DNA of 14,677 nucleotides from Acidimicrobiia bacterium. GTDB taxonomy: Bacteria > Actinomycetota > Acidimicrobiia > UBA5794 > JAOTWH01. The position numbers and the translations under genes are program-made. Each line of letters begins with the position of its first letter. Positions within the stretch are counted from its first letter, which is position 1. The notes under the pieces are model-generated. The model worked only from the letters and a program-made list of their open reading frames with translations, had not been told where the DNA came from and did no database searches. This document shows, in pieces, positions 1-7,531 of the stretch. The stretch covers positions 1 to 14,677 of the forward strand of contig JAOTWH010000038.1 in NCBI GenBank assembly GCA_029863035.1, in the 5' to 3' direction.

Positions 1-1
1 C

Positions 2-997
2 CGAGGTTGCCACGTCACCTACGTGTCTTTGTACGGATCGACGGAGAGCTCGGACCTGGGGCAGCGCTTCATCCATCCACGCCTCGAACAGCGAACGCTG
101 CCGGCCATGCGTTCAGATGAGTTGTTATCACGCTTCGCCGGGCCGGACCGTTTGCTGCTTCTTGAAGCACCCGCTCCGGAATTCACGGACGTCGTGGCTG
201 GTCTGGCGGCGGGGGGCTTCACGGTGGCATACGACCTCATCGACGATTGGACCGATCCGGCCCTTGGCGGTGATTGGTTCGACGAGCCGCTCGAGAAGCG
301 ATTCGTGGAGATGGCCGATGCCCGCGTTGCGGTTTCGCCGGACCTGGCAGCTCGCCTTGAAACATTCGGTGTCGAGGTAACGGTCGTGCCGAACGGCGTG
401 AATGCATCGCTGTTCAGCAGCGAGCCGGGTCCACCACCTGGCGACCTGGATGTGGCAAGGCCTGTGATCGGCTATCACGGCTCGCTTTATGGCGATTGGA
501 TCGACTGGGATGGCGTGCGTGAGGTATCTGCTCTTGGCTCGGTGGTCATGATCGGCGATGCCCGCTCGGTGCCGCCAGGTCTGGGTACGAACGTTCACTT
601 CCTGGGACCGAAGCCCCATCACAGCCTGCCGCGCTACCTGTCCCGATTCGACGTCGGCCTGGTTCCCTTCCAGTTGAGCGACACCATGCATGCGGTGAGT
701 CCGTTGAAGGTCTTCGAGTATCTGGCGGCGGGCGTACCTGTGGCGGCTCCGCCTCTTCGATCGCTGGCGGGGATGGAAGGTGTCTACTGCGCCGAGCGGC
801 TGATCGACGCGGTGCAGGCGGCACTGGAGGCCCCGCGCCCGGATGCATCGGTGGTTCTAGAGCACCATTCGTGGTCGGTGCGGTTGGAGGCGATCTATGC
901 GGCTGCGGGCCACAGACTGGGACCAGAACGCGACGGCGGAGCTCAGGTCCTAATCAGACCCGTTGTCCACTACGGCAGGAACCAGCGAAGCCTCTAA
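2..997 (+). CDS. GT4-like glycosyltransferase, 5'-truncated by window edge
   Basis: The frame is open to the left edge. A GTG at 23 exists, but the codons before it (RGCHVTY leading into VSLYGS) read like the first beta strand of a GT-B glycosyltransferase, so the true start lies outside the window. The visible part is about 331 residues. It has an N-terminal donor/acceptor half with YDLIDDW, then VPNGVN, and a C-terminal nucleotide-sugar half (IGYHGSL, HFLGPKPHHSLPRYLSRFDVGLVPF, SPLKVFEYLAAGVPVAA). The last block is the GT4 donor-binding signature; the first Glu of the usual E-x7-E pair is replaced, as in many PLKxFEYLAAG-type members. It is probably a cytosolic transferase adding a sugar to a lipid-linked glycan; donor and acceptor are unknown. 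Its last 48 bp overlap the 3' end of the gene on the opposite strand. Confidence 0.88.
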   Translation, partial: RGCHVTYVSLYGSTESSDLGQRFIHPRLEQRTLPAMRSDELLSRFAGPDRLLLLEAPAPEFTDVVAGLAAGGFTVAYDLIDDWTDPALGGDWFDEPLEKRFVEMADARVAVSPDLAARLETFGVEVTVVPNGVNASLFSSEPGPPPGDLDVARPVIGYHGSLYGDWIDWDGVREVSALGSVVMIGDARSVPPGLGTNVHFLGPKPHHSLPRYLSRFDVGLVPFQLSDTMHAVSPLKVFEYLAAGVPVAAPPLRSLAGMEGVYCAERLIDAVQAALEAPRPDASVVLEHHSWSVRLEAIYAAAGHRLGPERDGGAQVLIRPVVHYGRNQRSL

Positions 998-2353
998 CGG
1001 GTTGGCGACCAAGAACAGCAAGGGCAGGCTCAGTAGAGCCATCACGTAGATTCCGAAGGCGTAGCGGAACTCCTGTGCGGGCGTGGTGGCAGCGACGTTG
1101 ATGATGTGGGCCAAGATGAGACCGCCTGGCCACAACAGCACCCGCAGCCGTCGGCGATAAGCGATGGCGGCGTAGGTAGCCAGTGCCGCCCAGATGGCGA
1201 GAGCCGGACGCCAGGTGAGCCACAGAGGGCCTTCGGCCCACCTGAAGATTCGATCGGTGATCTCGAATGCTGTGTCGGATATCGGGGAGCGGGGATAGGG
1301 ATTGTCGGGAATCGAATAGGGGGGCCGCTGGAAATAGGCATCGGCCGGCTGGCCCGGGATGAGCAGATAGTTGGCGGCGCACCAACGATGTCCGGCCACC
1401 GTGTCGAGGTCACGCAGAATGGCGCGCACCACAAGCGAGCGGAAGGCGCCTGGCTCTCGGTCGATCTGGCCGCTATCGAACCGGGGATCGAACGAGAGGG
1501 CCGTGCTGTCGGTGCAGGAGTACTGGTTATCCCATACCTCAAGTGGAGCGATGGTCCCTAACTGGCGCAGATCGGCTTGCGTGAAGTTGGATGGCTCGTG
1601 ATGGAACGAGGCCGCAACGTCGGATATGAACGTGGCCGAAGGCTCAATGGCGCCACGATCGACCGGCAGGACGCGATAGAGCACAACCTGCACTCCAACA
1701 ACGATGGCTACGACGATCGCGGCGGCCACGCCGACGCGCTTGAGCTGAGATCGGAAGCCGAAGCCAAGCGCCACCAGCAGTATCACCACGGTGATGAATC
1801 CGTTGTGTCGCGTCACCCATACCAACCCAAGCGCCATGCCCAAACGGGCCGGCCCCCAACGCCTCGCCCAGAATCGGCCTGGGTCTCTCGCCATGACAAG
1901 CAATTCGGTGAAGGCCCACAGCAAGGCGAAGGTGAACGGCACGTCCTTCCAGATCGTCAGGGTCGTGGGAGCGATCGCAGGGAGGAGTGAGATCGCCCAG
2001 GCGGTGCCGATCGCCACCTTGGCAGGAACACCGAGTTGGGCCAGCCGCATGGCGGCCAAACCCAACAAGCCACCCATAGCCAGAGCCTGGAAGAGACTGA
2101 TGGTGCCGGGCGATGACCACGCGGGGCGGAGCAACCACAGGTAGAGGCTGTGGATGGCGGGGTGATGATTGAAGAACTCGAAGTTTTCGGCTTGACCAAG
2201 CTGGTCGACCGAATCGCTCGACAGGATGCCTGGATACCAGCCGAGCCACCAGAACAGCAGTGGCAGTGCCGCCGCCGACCCCCATAGCCAGGTTCGGCCA
2301 TCGACACCGAAGATCTTCGAACGTGGGGCGGTCACTTCCCCGGGGGAGCTCAC
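950..2353 (-). CDS. Polytopic membrane protein, GT-C / DUF6020-like
   Basis: A 467-residue integral membrane protein with roughly nine hydrophobic segments: about six in the N-terminal half and three near the C-terminus. They flank a soluble loop at about residues 230-370 that carries two Cys (YSCTDS and HRWCAAN). The first loop has YPGILSSDSVDQLGQ followed by FFNHHPAIHSL. An acidic residue in the first extracytoplasmic loop followed by an HP motif is typical of GT-C-like membrane families such as DUF6020, which probably use polyprenyl-linked sugars; the family name is from memory and not searched. GTG at 2353 is the farthest possible start, because a TAG lies four codons upstream. It is preceded by TAGCCT and 6 nt, fitting a leaderless start rather than ribosome-site-driven initiation. 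Likely role: transfer or assembly of an envelope glycan; substrate unknown. Confidence 0.8.
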   Translation of the reverse strand: MSSPGEVTAPRSKIFGVDGRTWLWGSAAALPLLFWWLGWYPGILSSDSVDQLGQAENFEFFNHHPAIHSLYLWLLRPAWSSPGTISLFQALAMGGLLGLAAMRLAQLGVPAKVAIGTAWAISLLPAIAPTTLTIWKDVPFTFALLWAFTELLVMARDPGRFWARRWGPARLGMALGLVWVTRHNGFITVVILLVALGFGFRSQLKRVGVAAAIVVAIVVGVQVVLYRVLPVDRGAIEPSATFISDVAASFHHEPSNFTQADLRQLGTIAPLEVWDNQYSCTDSTALSFDPRFDSGQIDREPGAFRSLVVRAILRDLDTVAGHRWCAANYLLIPGQPADAYFQRPPYSIPDNPYPRSPISDTAFEITDRIFRWAEGPLWLTWRPALAIWAALATYAAIAYRRRLRVLLWPGGLILAHIINVAATTPAQEFRYAFGIYVMALLSLPLLFLVANPLEASLVPAVVDNGSD

Positions 2354-2359
2354 CGAGCA

Positions 2360-2365
2360 AGGCTA
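2360..2365 (-). promoter_or_regulatory. TANNNT -10 element for leaderless start at 2353
   Basis: On the minus strand TAGCCT is followed by exactly 6 nt and then the GTG start. No purine-rich ribosome-binding site lies in front of the GTG. The TAG inside the hexamer is also the in-frame stop that bounds the ORF. I see no convincing -35 element. This is inferred from spacing shared with other starts in the window. Confidence 0.5.
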
Positions 2366-2428
2366 GGAGGGAAGAAGGGAGTAACCCCTCTGGTTCGCCG
2401 TCGGCGCCGTACGGTTGGGTCGGCTGCC

Positions 2429-2434
2429 TAACCT
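2429..2434 (+). promoter_or_regulatory. TANNNT -10 element for rmlA
   Basis: TAACCT ends 7 nt before the ATG at 2442. This would place the transcription start at or next to the start codon. A weak GGTGG lies between the hexamer and the ATG, so a short-leader alternative is possible. Confidence 0.45.
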
Positions 2435-2441
2435 CCGGTGG

Positions 2442-3494
2442 ATGAAGGGTGTCGTGCTGGCTGGAGGGAAGGGAACGCGTTTGCGGCCCTTTACTCATTC
2501 GACGGCCAAACAACTCGTGCCGGTCGCCAACGAGCCCATACTTTTCTATGGGTTGCGCGATCTGGCAGCTGCCGGTATTGAGGATGTCGCTCTGATCGTT
2601 TCACCCGATACCGATGCTCTGTTCCGCGAGTCCGTTGGCGATGGTTCGGAGCTGGGGCTGGCGATGGAATACATCGTTCAGCAATCACCAGATGGGCTGG
2701 CGGCAGCCTTGGCCCTCGCTTTGCCTTGGGTGGGAGATGACGACTGTGTCATGTACCTGGGCGACAACATGTTGAAGGGTGGGGTGTCTGGCGTGGTTCT
2801 TGACTTCCAGGAGCACCGCCCCAATTGCCAGATCTTGTTGGCCGAGGTGGGGCATCCCGAGCAGTACGGCGTGGCGGAGCTGGCCGATGACGGGTCGATC
2901 ATTCGTTTGGTTGAGAAGCCGAAGAACCCACCCTCCAACCTGGCACTGGTTGGGGTCTATCTGTTCGACTCGACGATCGCCGAAGCCGTGGCGGCCATCA
3001 AGCCATCGGCGCGGGGTGAGCTTGAGATCACAGATGCCATCCAATATCAGGTGGATGCTGGCCGCTCGGTGCGGGCCAGTCTGGTCGATGGGTGGTGGAA
3101 GGACACGGGCCGCAAGGAGGACCTGTTGCATGCCAACCAACTGGTTCTCGATGACTTGGACGGTTTGATCAAGGGCGAGGTGACCGGGGGCGAGATCAGG
3201 GGTCAAGTGACAGTAGGAGTCGGTTCTCGCCTCGTTGATTGCGCCGTGACGGGGCCTGTGATCATCGGCGCCGGTTGTGTCATCGAGCGCACCATCATCG
3301 GTCCCTACACCGCCATCGGCGATGGCTGCGACCTGACCGATTGTTCGTTGGAAAAGTCCATCGTGATGGAACGTACCTCCATCCGAGATTGGAAGATCCG
3401 TGAGGGTCTCATCGGGCAAGACGTCGTCATGCGCGGACCAGCGCCCTCCACCTTTGTGCCGGTGACTTTGGGAGAGAACTCCGAGATCGGCTGA
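2442..3494 (+). CDS. rmlA: Glucose-1-phosphate thymidylyltransferase, long form
   Basis: Couples dTTP and glucose-1-phosphate to dTDP-glucose plus pyrophosphate, the entry step to dTDP-L-rhamnose and other dTDP-deoxysugars; cytosolic. The 350-residue product starts MKGVVLAGGKGTRLRPFT, with the nucleotide-binding loop at residues 8-16 and a conserved Lys at 23 (AKQLVPVANEP). It continues with QQSPDGLAAAL, LGDNML near 106-111, an EKP motif near 157, GELEITDAIQ and GWWKDTG. After about residue 240, hexapeptide-type repeats (VGVGSRLVDCAVTGPVIIGAG) indicate a left-handed beta-helix, as in the roughly 350-residue long RmlA class. ATG at 2442 matches the family N-terminus; a TTG nine codons upstream is not credible. 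The next + gene follows after 24 bp. RmlB and RmlD are not in the window, so downstream steps are encoded elsewhere. Confidence 0.95.
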   Translation: MKGVVLAGGKGTRLRPFTHSTAKQLVPVANEPILFYGLRDLAAAGIEDVALIVSPDTDALFRESVGDGSELGLAMEYIVQQSPDGLAAALALALPWVGDDDCVMYLGDNMLKGGVSGVVLDFQEHRPNCQILLAEVGHPEQYGVAELADDGSIIRLVEKPKNPPSNLALVGVYLFDSTIAEAVAAIKPSARGELEITDAIQYQVDAGRSVRASLVDGWWKDTGRKEDLLHANQLVLDDLDGLIKGEVTGGEIRGQVTVGVGSRLVDCAVTGPVIIGAGCVIERTIIGPYTAIGDGCDLTDCSLEKSIVMERTSIRDWKIREGLIGQDVVMRGPAPSTFVPVTLGENSEIG

Positions 3495-3504
3495 GGCGGT
3501 CTCC

Positions 3505-3510
3505 TACCCT
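3505..3510 (+). promoter_or_regulatory. TANNNT -10 element ahead of the GT fusion gene
   Basis: TACCCT ends 8 nt before the ATG at 3519, in the 24-bp gap after rmlA. No ribosome-binding site is visible before this ATG. The element would allow independent, leaderless expression even though the gene could also be read through from rmlA. Confidence 0.4.
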
Positions 3511-3518
3511 CGACGTCT

Positions 3519-5249
3519 ATGGACCAAGTCATCGCCGCTGACGTCAGGCTGGGAGCTCGCCACCACGCAACAGTCGCCGCGGTGGCCGAAGCGCTTGCCG
3601 CCGCCGGATCGAATGTCCGCCAACTGGCCGTGCCGATATCCGGTCTGCCGCGCGGCGACACCCCAGCTCGTTTGTCGAAGGCCTTCGTCGCGACACCGGA
3701 GGTACTCGTCGAGAGCTGGCGGGTAGCCCGCCAGCTGGAGCATGCCACGGCTCCCGGGGACATCGTATTGGTATCGGAGTTGGCGGCGGCGGGCGGGATC
3801 TTCGCTCTCGAGCAGGCCATGAAACCGCAAGCCGAGCGTCGCTCGGTGGTCATCGCGGCAGGCGATGGTGAGATGCTGCAGCACCTGGCGGTTGTCGGAA
3901 CGGTCGAAGGCGTGGGGCCCGAGGCAGAGGCCGCCATCGACTGGGAGAGGGTTGCCTATCGGTTCGCATCGGCCGTGGTGTCGACGAACGAGCGTGCCAC
4001 CACGCTGCTGAAGAGCCACGGTTTCGACGCCACGACCCTTGACCTGGCAGAGCCGCCCGCCGTTGCCCCGCTGCCTGATGGATCCGTGTCCGGGGCTCTT
4101 GGCACCATCGTTCTTCCTGAGCCGGTGAGTCGTTTGGCCCAGACCCCAACAGTCCTTCGAGCGCTCAGCGGAATCCTCAACGAGCTGGCATCCGACGCTG
4201 AGATATTCGTGAGCCCGGAGGATCGCCCGGACTTGGTGTGGATCGGCTCGACGTGGGAAGTGGTCGATCAGCTGCGCGCCACAGTGGGACCTCAGTTGAA
4301 ACGGACCATCCCCGACCGCGCCGACCTCGTCATCTTGGGCGATCCATTCGCCCAGCCCGACGAGGTAGCCCGGCGATTGCGCGCTGGCGGAGCACGAGTC
4401 CTGGTTGCGGCCGGTAGCGCTGCGGCCAACCGCTGGCCCGATGCCGAGGTATGGAATTCTGAGGACGATCTGGCTGAAGCCGTGTTACGCCCCCGAGCCG
4501 CCCCCTGGCGCCCAAGCTTTTCGGTTCCCGCCTTGGCACGACCCCCGGACGATCCGTCGCGGGCGCAACGAGTTTCTGTCGCGGTACCGGTGTTCAGAGA
4601 GCTGAGCTACCTCGACGAGTGCCTGCAGTCGATCATGGAACAGAGCCAGTCACCCCACGAGGTGATCCTGATCGACGATGGCTCGGCGTCTGAGGACGTC
4701 ACGACGGCATTACAGCTATGGCAGTCCAAACACCCCGATGTGATCCGCCTGTTAACCCAGACCAATAGGGGAGTGTGCGTTGCGCGCAATCACGCTATCG
4801 AGGCCATGTCGGGAGATTCGTTCGTTCTCGTGGACTCCGACGACACGCTCCACCCGGATTTCATCAGCGAGACGGCCCAGGCCTTGCGGGCCGACAGCGA
4901 ACTTTGGGCTGTCGCCACCTGGACGGAGTTCTTCGGCGACTATCACGGAGTTGAGGCGAAGCCGCCGTTCGACGAGCGAGTAGGCAGGCGGGAGAACCCC
5001 ATTGTTTCCACCTCGGCGCTAGTCGACATGCGACTGCGCGACACGCCTATCCGTTTCGTGCCCGACCTGGCATTTCTCTATTGCGAGGACTGGGCTGTGT
5101 GGTCAGAGATCGTTGCGGCCGGGGGCAAGATGGGTCTCGTCACGAAACCGTTGGCGCGCCACCGCGTCCATTCGGCATCCGGTGGATTTCGTCGCTCCGA
5201 GCTGGCTCACAGCCTCGGGAAGGCGAGGGCAACCGCCCCGCTGCGTTAG
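3519..5249 (+). CDS. Two-domain protein: degenerate GT-B-like region fused to GT2
   Basis: A 576-residue protein. The C-terminal part, from about residue 350, is a GT2 domain: VSVAVPVFRELSYLDECLQS, then IDDGS near 385, NRGVCVARNHAIE, and the metal-binding DSDD near 439-442, with CEDW near the end as the likely base-containing block. This GT-A domain should transfer a sugar from an NDP donor. The N-terminal ~350 residues contain alternating hydrophobic strands and helices with pieces resembling a GT-B fold (VLVSELAAAGGIFALEQAM; VVSTNERATTLLKSHGF; DLVILGDPFAQPDEVARRL). They lack the E-x7-E and glycine-rich loop, so they may be an inactive or binding domain; that assignment is inference. No signal peptide or membrane segment is seen, so it is probably cytosolic. 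It lies 24 bp after rmlA and converges with the next gene on the opposite strand. Confidence 0.82.
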   Translation: MDQVIAADVRLGARHHATVAAVAEALAAAGSNVRQLAVPISGLPRGDTPARLSKAFVATPEVLVESWRVARQLEHATAPGDIVLVSELAAAGGIFALEQAMKPQAERRSVVIAAGDGEMLQHLAVVGTVEGVGPEAEAAIDWERVAYRFASAVVSTNERATTLLKSHGFDATTLDLAEPPAVAPLPDGSVSGALGTIVLPEPVSRLAQTPTVLRALSGILNELASDAEIFVSPEDRPDLVWIGSTWEVVDQLRATVGPQLKRTIPDRADLVILGDPFAQPDEVARRLRAGGARVLVAAGSAAANRWPDAEVWNSEDDLAEAVLRPRAAPWRPSFSVPALARPPDDPSRAQRVSVAVPVFRELSYLDECLQSIMEQSQSPHEVILIDDGSASEDVTTALQLWQSKHPDVIRLLTQTNRGVCVARNHAIEAMSGDSFVLVDSDDTLHPDFISETAQALRADSELWAVATWTEFFGDYHGVEAKPPFDERVGRRENPIVSTSALVDMRLRDTPIRFVPDLAFLYCEDWAVWSEIVAAGGKMGLVTKPLARHRVHSASGGFRRSELAHSLGKARATAPLR

Positions 5250-5408
5250 TGGTGCGCCGCACAAATGATCACTGCGTCTCTCCGGCCCTCGACGTCCCTG
5301 GCGGCGTCCTCCGCCTCGACGCAGCTACCACTGCGCCTTCGTTGTGCGTCCTTGCCAGATGACGCCGAGGTTTCGGAGACGCGCGGGCGCTATTTCCACG
5401 ACACACCA
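5250..5408. other. Convergent intergenic gap, no gene seen
   Basis: 159 bp between two stop codons facing each other. The best hairpin is CGCAG, CTACCA loop, CTGCG at 5320-5335: only 5 bp with no clear T-run, so any terminator here is weak or factor-dependent. No small ORF with a credible start stands out. Confidence 0.4.
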
Positions 5409-6392
5409 TTAGCCGACGAAGTCTTCCCACAGCGATTGGGCGATCGGATCGAAGCGGTCCATCCAAGTTCGAGCTCGCTCGACAGCCTCGACTTGGTTGG
5501 CCAGGAGCTCGGCGGCCGCGGCGGCGATCGCGGAGGGATCATCGATCTCGCCGACGGATGCCAGCTGCCAGAGGTCGTCGTCAGATCTGAACAGATCGCT
5601 GGTGCGTGACATGAGACAGGGAACGCCCGCCAGGTAACTCTCAAGCGGTGACATCGGATGGCACTCCGAAAGCGATACGTACAGGTTGAGGTCGACACTT
5701 CCCTGAAGTTGCACGAACTCGGCGTAGGGCAGCTCGCCATGCTCGACGACTTCGAGGTTCGACAGATAAGCGTTGCCCGGCATCGCCATCACGTGGGCTC
5801 GAGCAGACGGCATCAGCGCGATGGCACCTAGCTGGGTCGTCAGATTCTTGCGCCACATGGGCTCGACGAAAACACCAACCTGGAGCCCACTGCCCCCCAG
5901 TGAAACCGGCTCAAACGGTGGAAGTTGGGGGGTGCGGTTCGGGACGTAGTGGGCGGCGTGACCCAGCGCAGTGAACGCCTCCGCCTGGCCCTTCTTCACG
6001 AATCCGACCCGCTCGACCACTCCTTCGTCTGCCAGGCCCAGAACGGCCTCCACCACCGCGGCCTCGCCAGGGTCGACACCGTGTTGGGCCATCGAGGAAT
6101 GCAACACGACCCGCGTTGATAGGCCGCCGTTGTGCGCTGCCCGCAGCAGTTCCGAAGATCTCGGTGGAAAGCCTTGCAGCACTAATACCGACATGTCGGT
6201 TTGGGCCATCCCGTCGATGATGTCTGTGGCGTGTGCCGCTGCCTCTGAAGTCTCCAGCACCGGACCGCGCTGGCTGTAGGCCGCAGTCCTTACCCCGCGC
6301 CAATCCGGGTGGCATACCGACAGGACCTTGCCCTGGGCGTCTGCCCACTCTCCAGCCGAGAGCTTCCAACCTTCCTTCTTGCCTCTTCTCAT
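5409..6392 (-). CDS. GT-B (GT4-like) glycosyltransferase
   Basis: A 327-residue protein, shorter than usual GT4 enzymes (about 370-400 residues). The C-terminal half carries the GT4 donor-site signature SECHPMSPLESYLAGVPCLM, with the E-x7-E pair at residues 243 and 251, preceded by VGVFVEPMWRKN, where the Lys is the usual phosphate-contacting position. The N-terminal half (VLQGFPPRSSELLRAAH, VVLHSSMAQHG, FVKKGQAEAFTALGH) is a reduced acceptor domain. No membrane segment is seen. The ATG lies 10 bp after the wecB stop on the same strand, so the two genes probably form an operon; transfer of a WecB-derived ManNAc-type sugar is plausible but unproven. No strong ribosome-binding site precedes the ATG, leaving some uncertainty about the start. 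Confidence 0.8.
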   Translation of the reverse strand: MRRGKKEGWKLSAGEWADAQGKVLSVCHPDWRGVRTAAYSQRGPVLETSEAAAHATDIIDGMAQTDMSVLVLQGFPPRSSELLRAAHNGGLSTRVVLHSSMAQHGVDPGEAAVVEAVLGLADEGVVERVGFVKKGQAEAFTALGHAAHYVPNRTPQLPPFEPVSLGGSGLQVGVFVEPMWRKNLTTQLGAIALMPSARAHVMAMPGNAYLSNLEVVEHGELPYAEFVQLQGSVDLNLYVSLSECHPMSPLESYLAGVPCLMSRTSDLFRSDDDLWQLASVGEIDDPSAIAAAAAELLANQVEAVERARTWMDRFDPIAQSLWEDFVG

Positions 6393-6402
6393 GTGGTCTG
6401 GC

Positions 6403-7497
6403 TCACGTCAGGTACTCGGTCAGGGCAGCGACGCATCTTTGCGATGCTGTCCCATCTCCATAAGGCGATGGGAGTTGGGCCAGTTCGCCATGGACCCGAT
6501 CGAGATCGGCCAGCAGCGATTGGGCAGCGATCCCTATCGCGTCGCCGGGCTCCACCAGCGTTGCAAAGGTCCCCAGTACCTCCGGTCGCTCGGTGGAGCG
6601 GCGTACCACGATCACTGGGCGCTTCAGGACCGACGCCTCCTCTTGGATTCCGCCCGAGTCCGAGACGAGAAGTGCCGACTCGGCGGCCAAACCCAGAAAG
6701 TCCCGGTACCCGATGGGCTCCACTACCCGCAGGCCTGTCAGCAGTGACTCCAACCCGAATTCGTTCACCCGAGCCGCGGTGCGGGGGTGGAGCGGCAGGA
6801 CCACGGGAAGCGGGAGGGCTGCCAGCTCCGACAGGATCGCTCGGAGTGGGTCGGCGCTATCGACATTCTCCGGACGGTGGAAGGTGGCAAGGACGAACTC
6901 GTTGGGCGTGACCTCGAAGCGCTCCAGCAGCTCCGAGCGGTCATGTGGCAGAAGTTGTTCCAATGCCTCGACGACGGTGTTGCCGGTGACGACGACTCGG
7001 CTGCCTGTGATTCCTTCCGCCTCCAGGTTCGCCTTGCTGGTGGGAGTGGCCGCGCAACAAAGCGCTGAGAGATGATCTGTCAGTATCCGGTTGTGTTCTT
7101 CTGGCATCCTGCGATCGAAGCTGCGGAGGCCCGCCTCGACATGCATCACCGGTACGGTGTTGGCGTTGGCCGCCAGTGCCCCCGCCAGGGTGGCGTTGGT
7201 GTCGCCCTGAACCACCAGCGCCCGCGGCCGCGAATGGGCAAGGTCCTCCGATAGCAGCGCGGCCGCCTCGCCTATCTGTTGGCCTCTGGCATCACCACCG
7301 ATCGATAGCTGCACGGCGGGGTCTGGCAACCGGAACTCGCTAAAGAAGATCTGGTTGAGCTCGTGATCCCAGTGCTGGCCCGTGTGGATGAGACGGGCCG
7401 CTGGGCCCAACCGCTCGATAATGCCAGCCAATTTGATCACCTCGGGCCGCGTGCCGAGCACGACAGCTACCGATTGCGGGGAAAAGTCGAACGTCAT
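6403..7497 (-). CDS. wecB: UDP-N-acetylglucosamine 2-epimerase (non-hydrolysing)
   Basis: Interconverts UDP-GlcNAc and UDP-ManNAc in the cytosol, supplying ManNAc (or ManNAcA after WecC) for surface glycans or teichoic-acid linkage units. The 364-residue product has GTRPEVIK at 15-22, HTGQHWD, QGDTN at 97-101, HVEAGLRS at 119-126, PEEHNR at 132-137, TFHRPENVD, and SDSGGIQEEA followed by TERPE. All match the WecB/MnaA family, including the Asp and Glu residues used in catalysis (D99, E121, and the PEE pair). I chose ATG 7497 over an upstream frame extension to 7581: the family begins here, GAGGG sits 6 nt before it, and the extension would run into the divergent gene. WecC is not in the window. 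The downstream glycosyltransferase follows after 10 bp. Confidence 0.95.
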   Translation of the reverse strand: MTFDFSPQSVAVVLGTRPEVIKLAGIIERLGPAARLIHTGQHWDHELNQIFFSEFRLPDPAVQLSIGGDARGQQIGEAAALLSEDLAHSRPRALVVQGDTNATLAGALAANANTVPVMHVEAGLRSFDRRMPEEHNRILTDHLSALCCAATPTSKANLEAEGITGSRVVVTGNTVVEALEQLLPHDRSELLERFEVTPNEFVLATFHRPENVDSADPLRAILSELAALPLPVVLPLHPRTAARVNEFGLESLLTGLRVVEPIGYRDFLGLAAESALLVSDSGGIQEEASVLKRPVIVVRRSTERPEVLGTFATLVEPGDAIGIAAQSLLADLDRVHGELAQLPSPYGDGTASQRCVAALTEYLT

Positions 7498-7531
7498 GGA
7501 GCCCTCACCGACGCGGGGGTACGCTGCGACG
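7498..7531. promoter_or_regulatory. 34-bp divergent start region between wecB and a membrane GT2
   Basis: Only 34 bp separate two divergent start codons. On + TACGCT (7520-7525) ends 6 nt before the ATG at 7532, fitting a leaderless start. On - a candidate -10, TAACAT, occupies 7537-7532 and so overlaps the other gene's ATG; it would give wecB a leader of roughly 28 nt containing GAGGG. The two promoters would overlap physically and could compete. No clear -35 on either side. Confidence 0.45.

Noticed and set aside
2415..2441. TTG start nine codons upstream of the rmlA ATG
   Set aside because: The extra residues are not part of the family N-terminus (MKGVVLAGG) and would overlap the candidate -10 element.
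1644..2513. 289-codon minus-strand open frame
   Set aside because: Shadow of the membrane-protein gene in another frame, with Arg/His/Pro-rich composition and no family pattern.
2685..3419. 244-codon minus-strand open frame opposite rmlA
   Set aside because: Antisense shadow of a clear rmlA, with His/Asp/Gln-rich composition.
5320..5335. Short hairpin between convergent genes as a terminator
   Set aside because: Only a 5-bp stem and no T-run; mentioned in the gap entry but too weak to call as a terminator.
7382..7531. 50-codon N-terminal extension of the membrane GT2
   Set aside because: It overlaps wecB antisense, reads as low-quality protein, and the inner ATG starts the membrane helix with a well-placed TANNNT.
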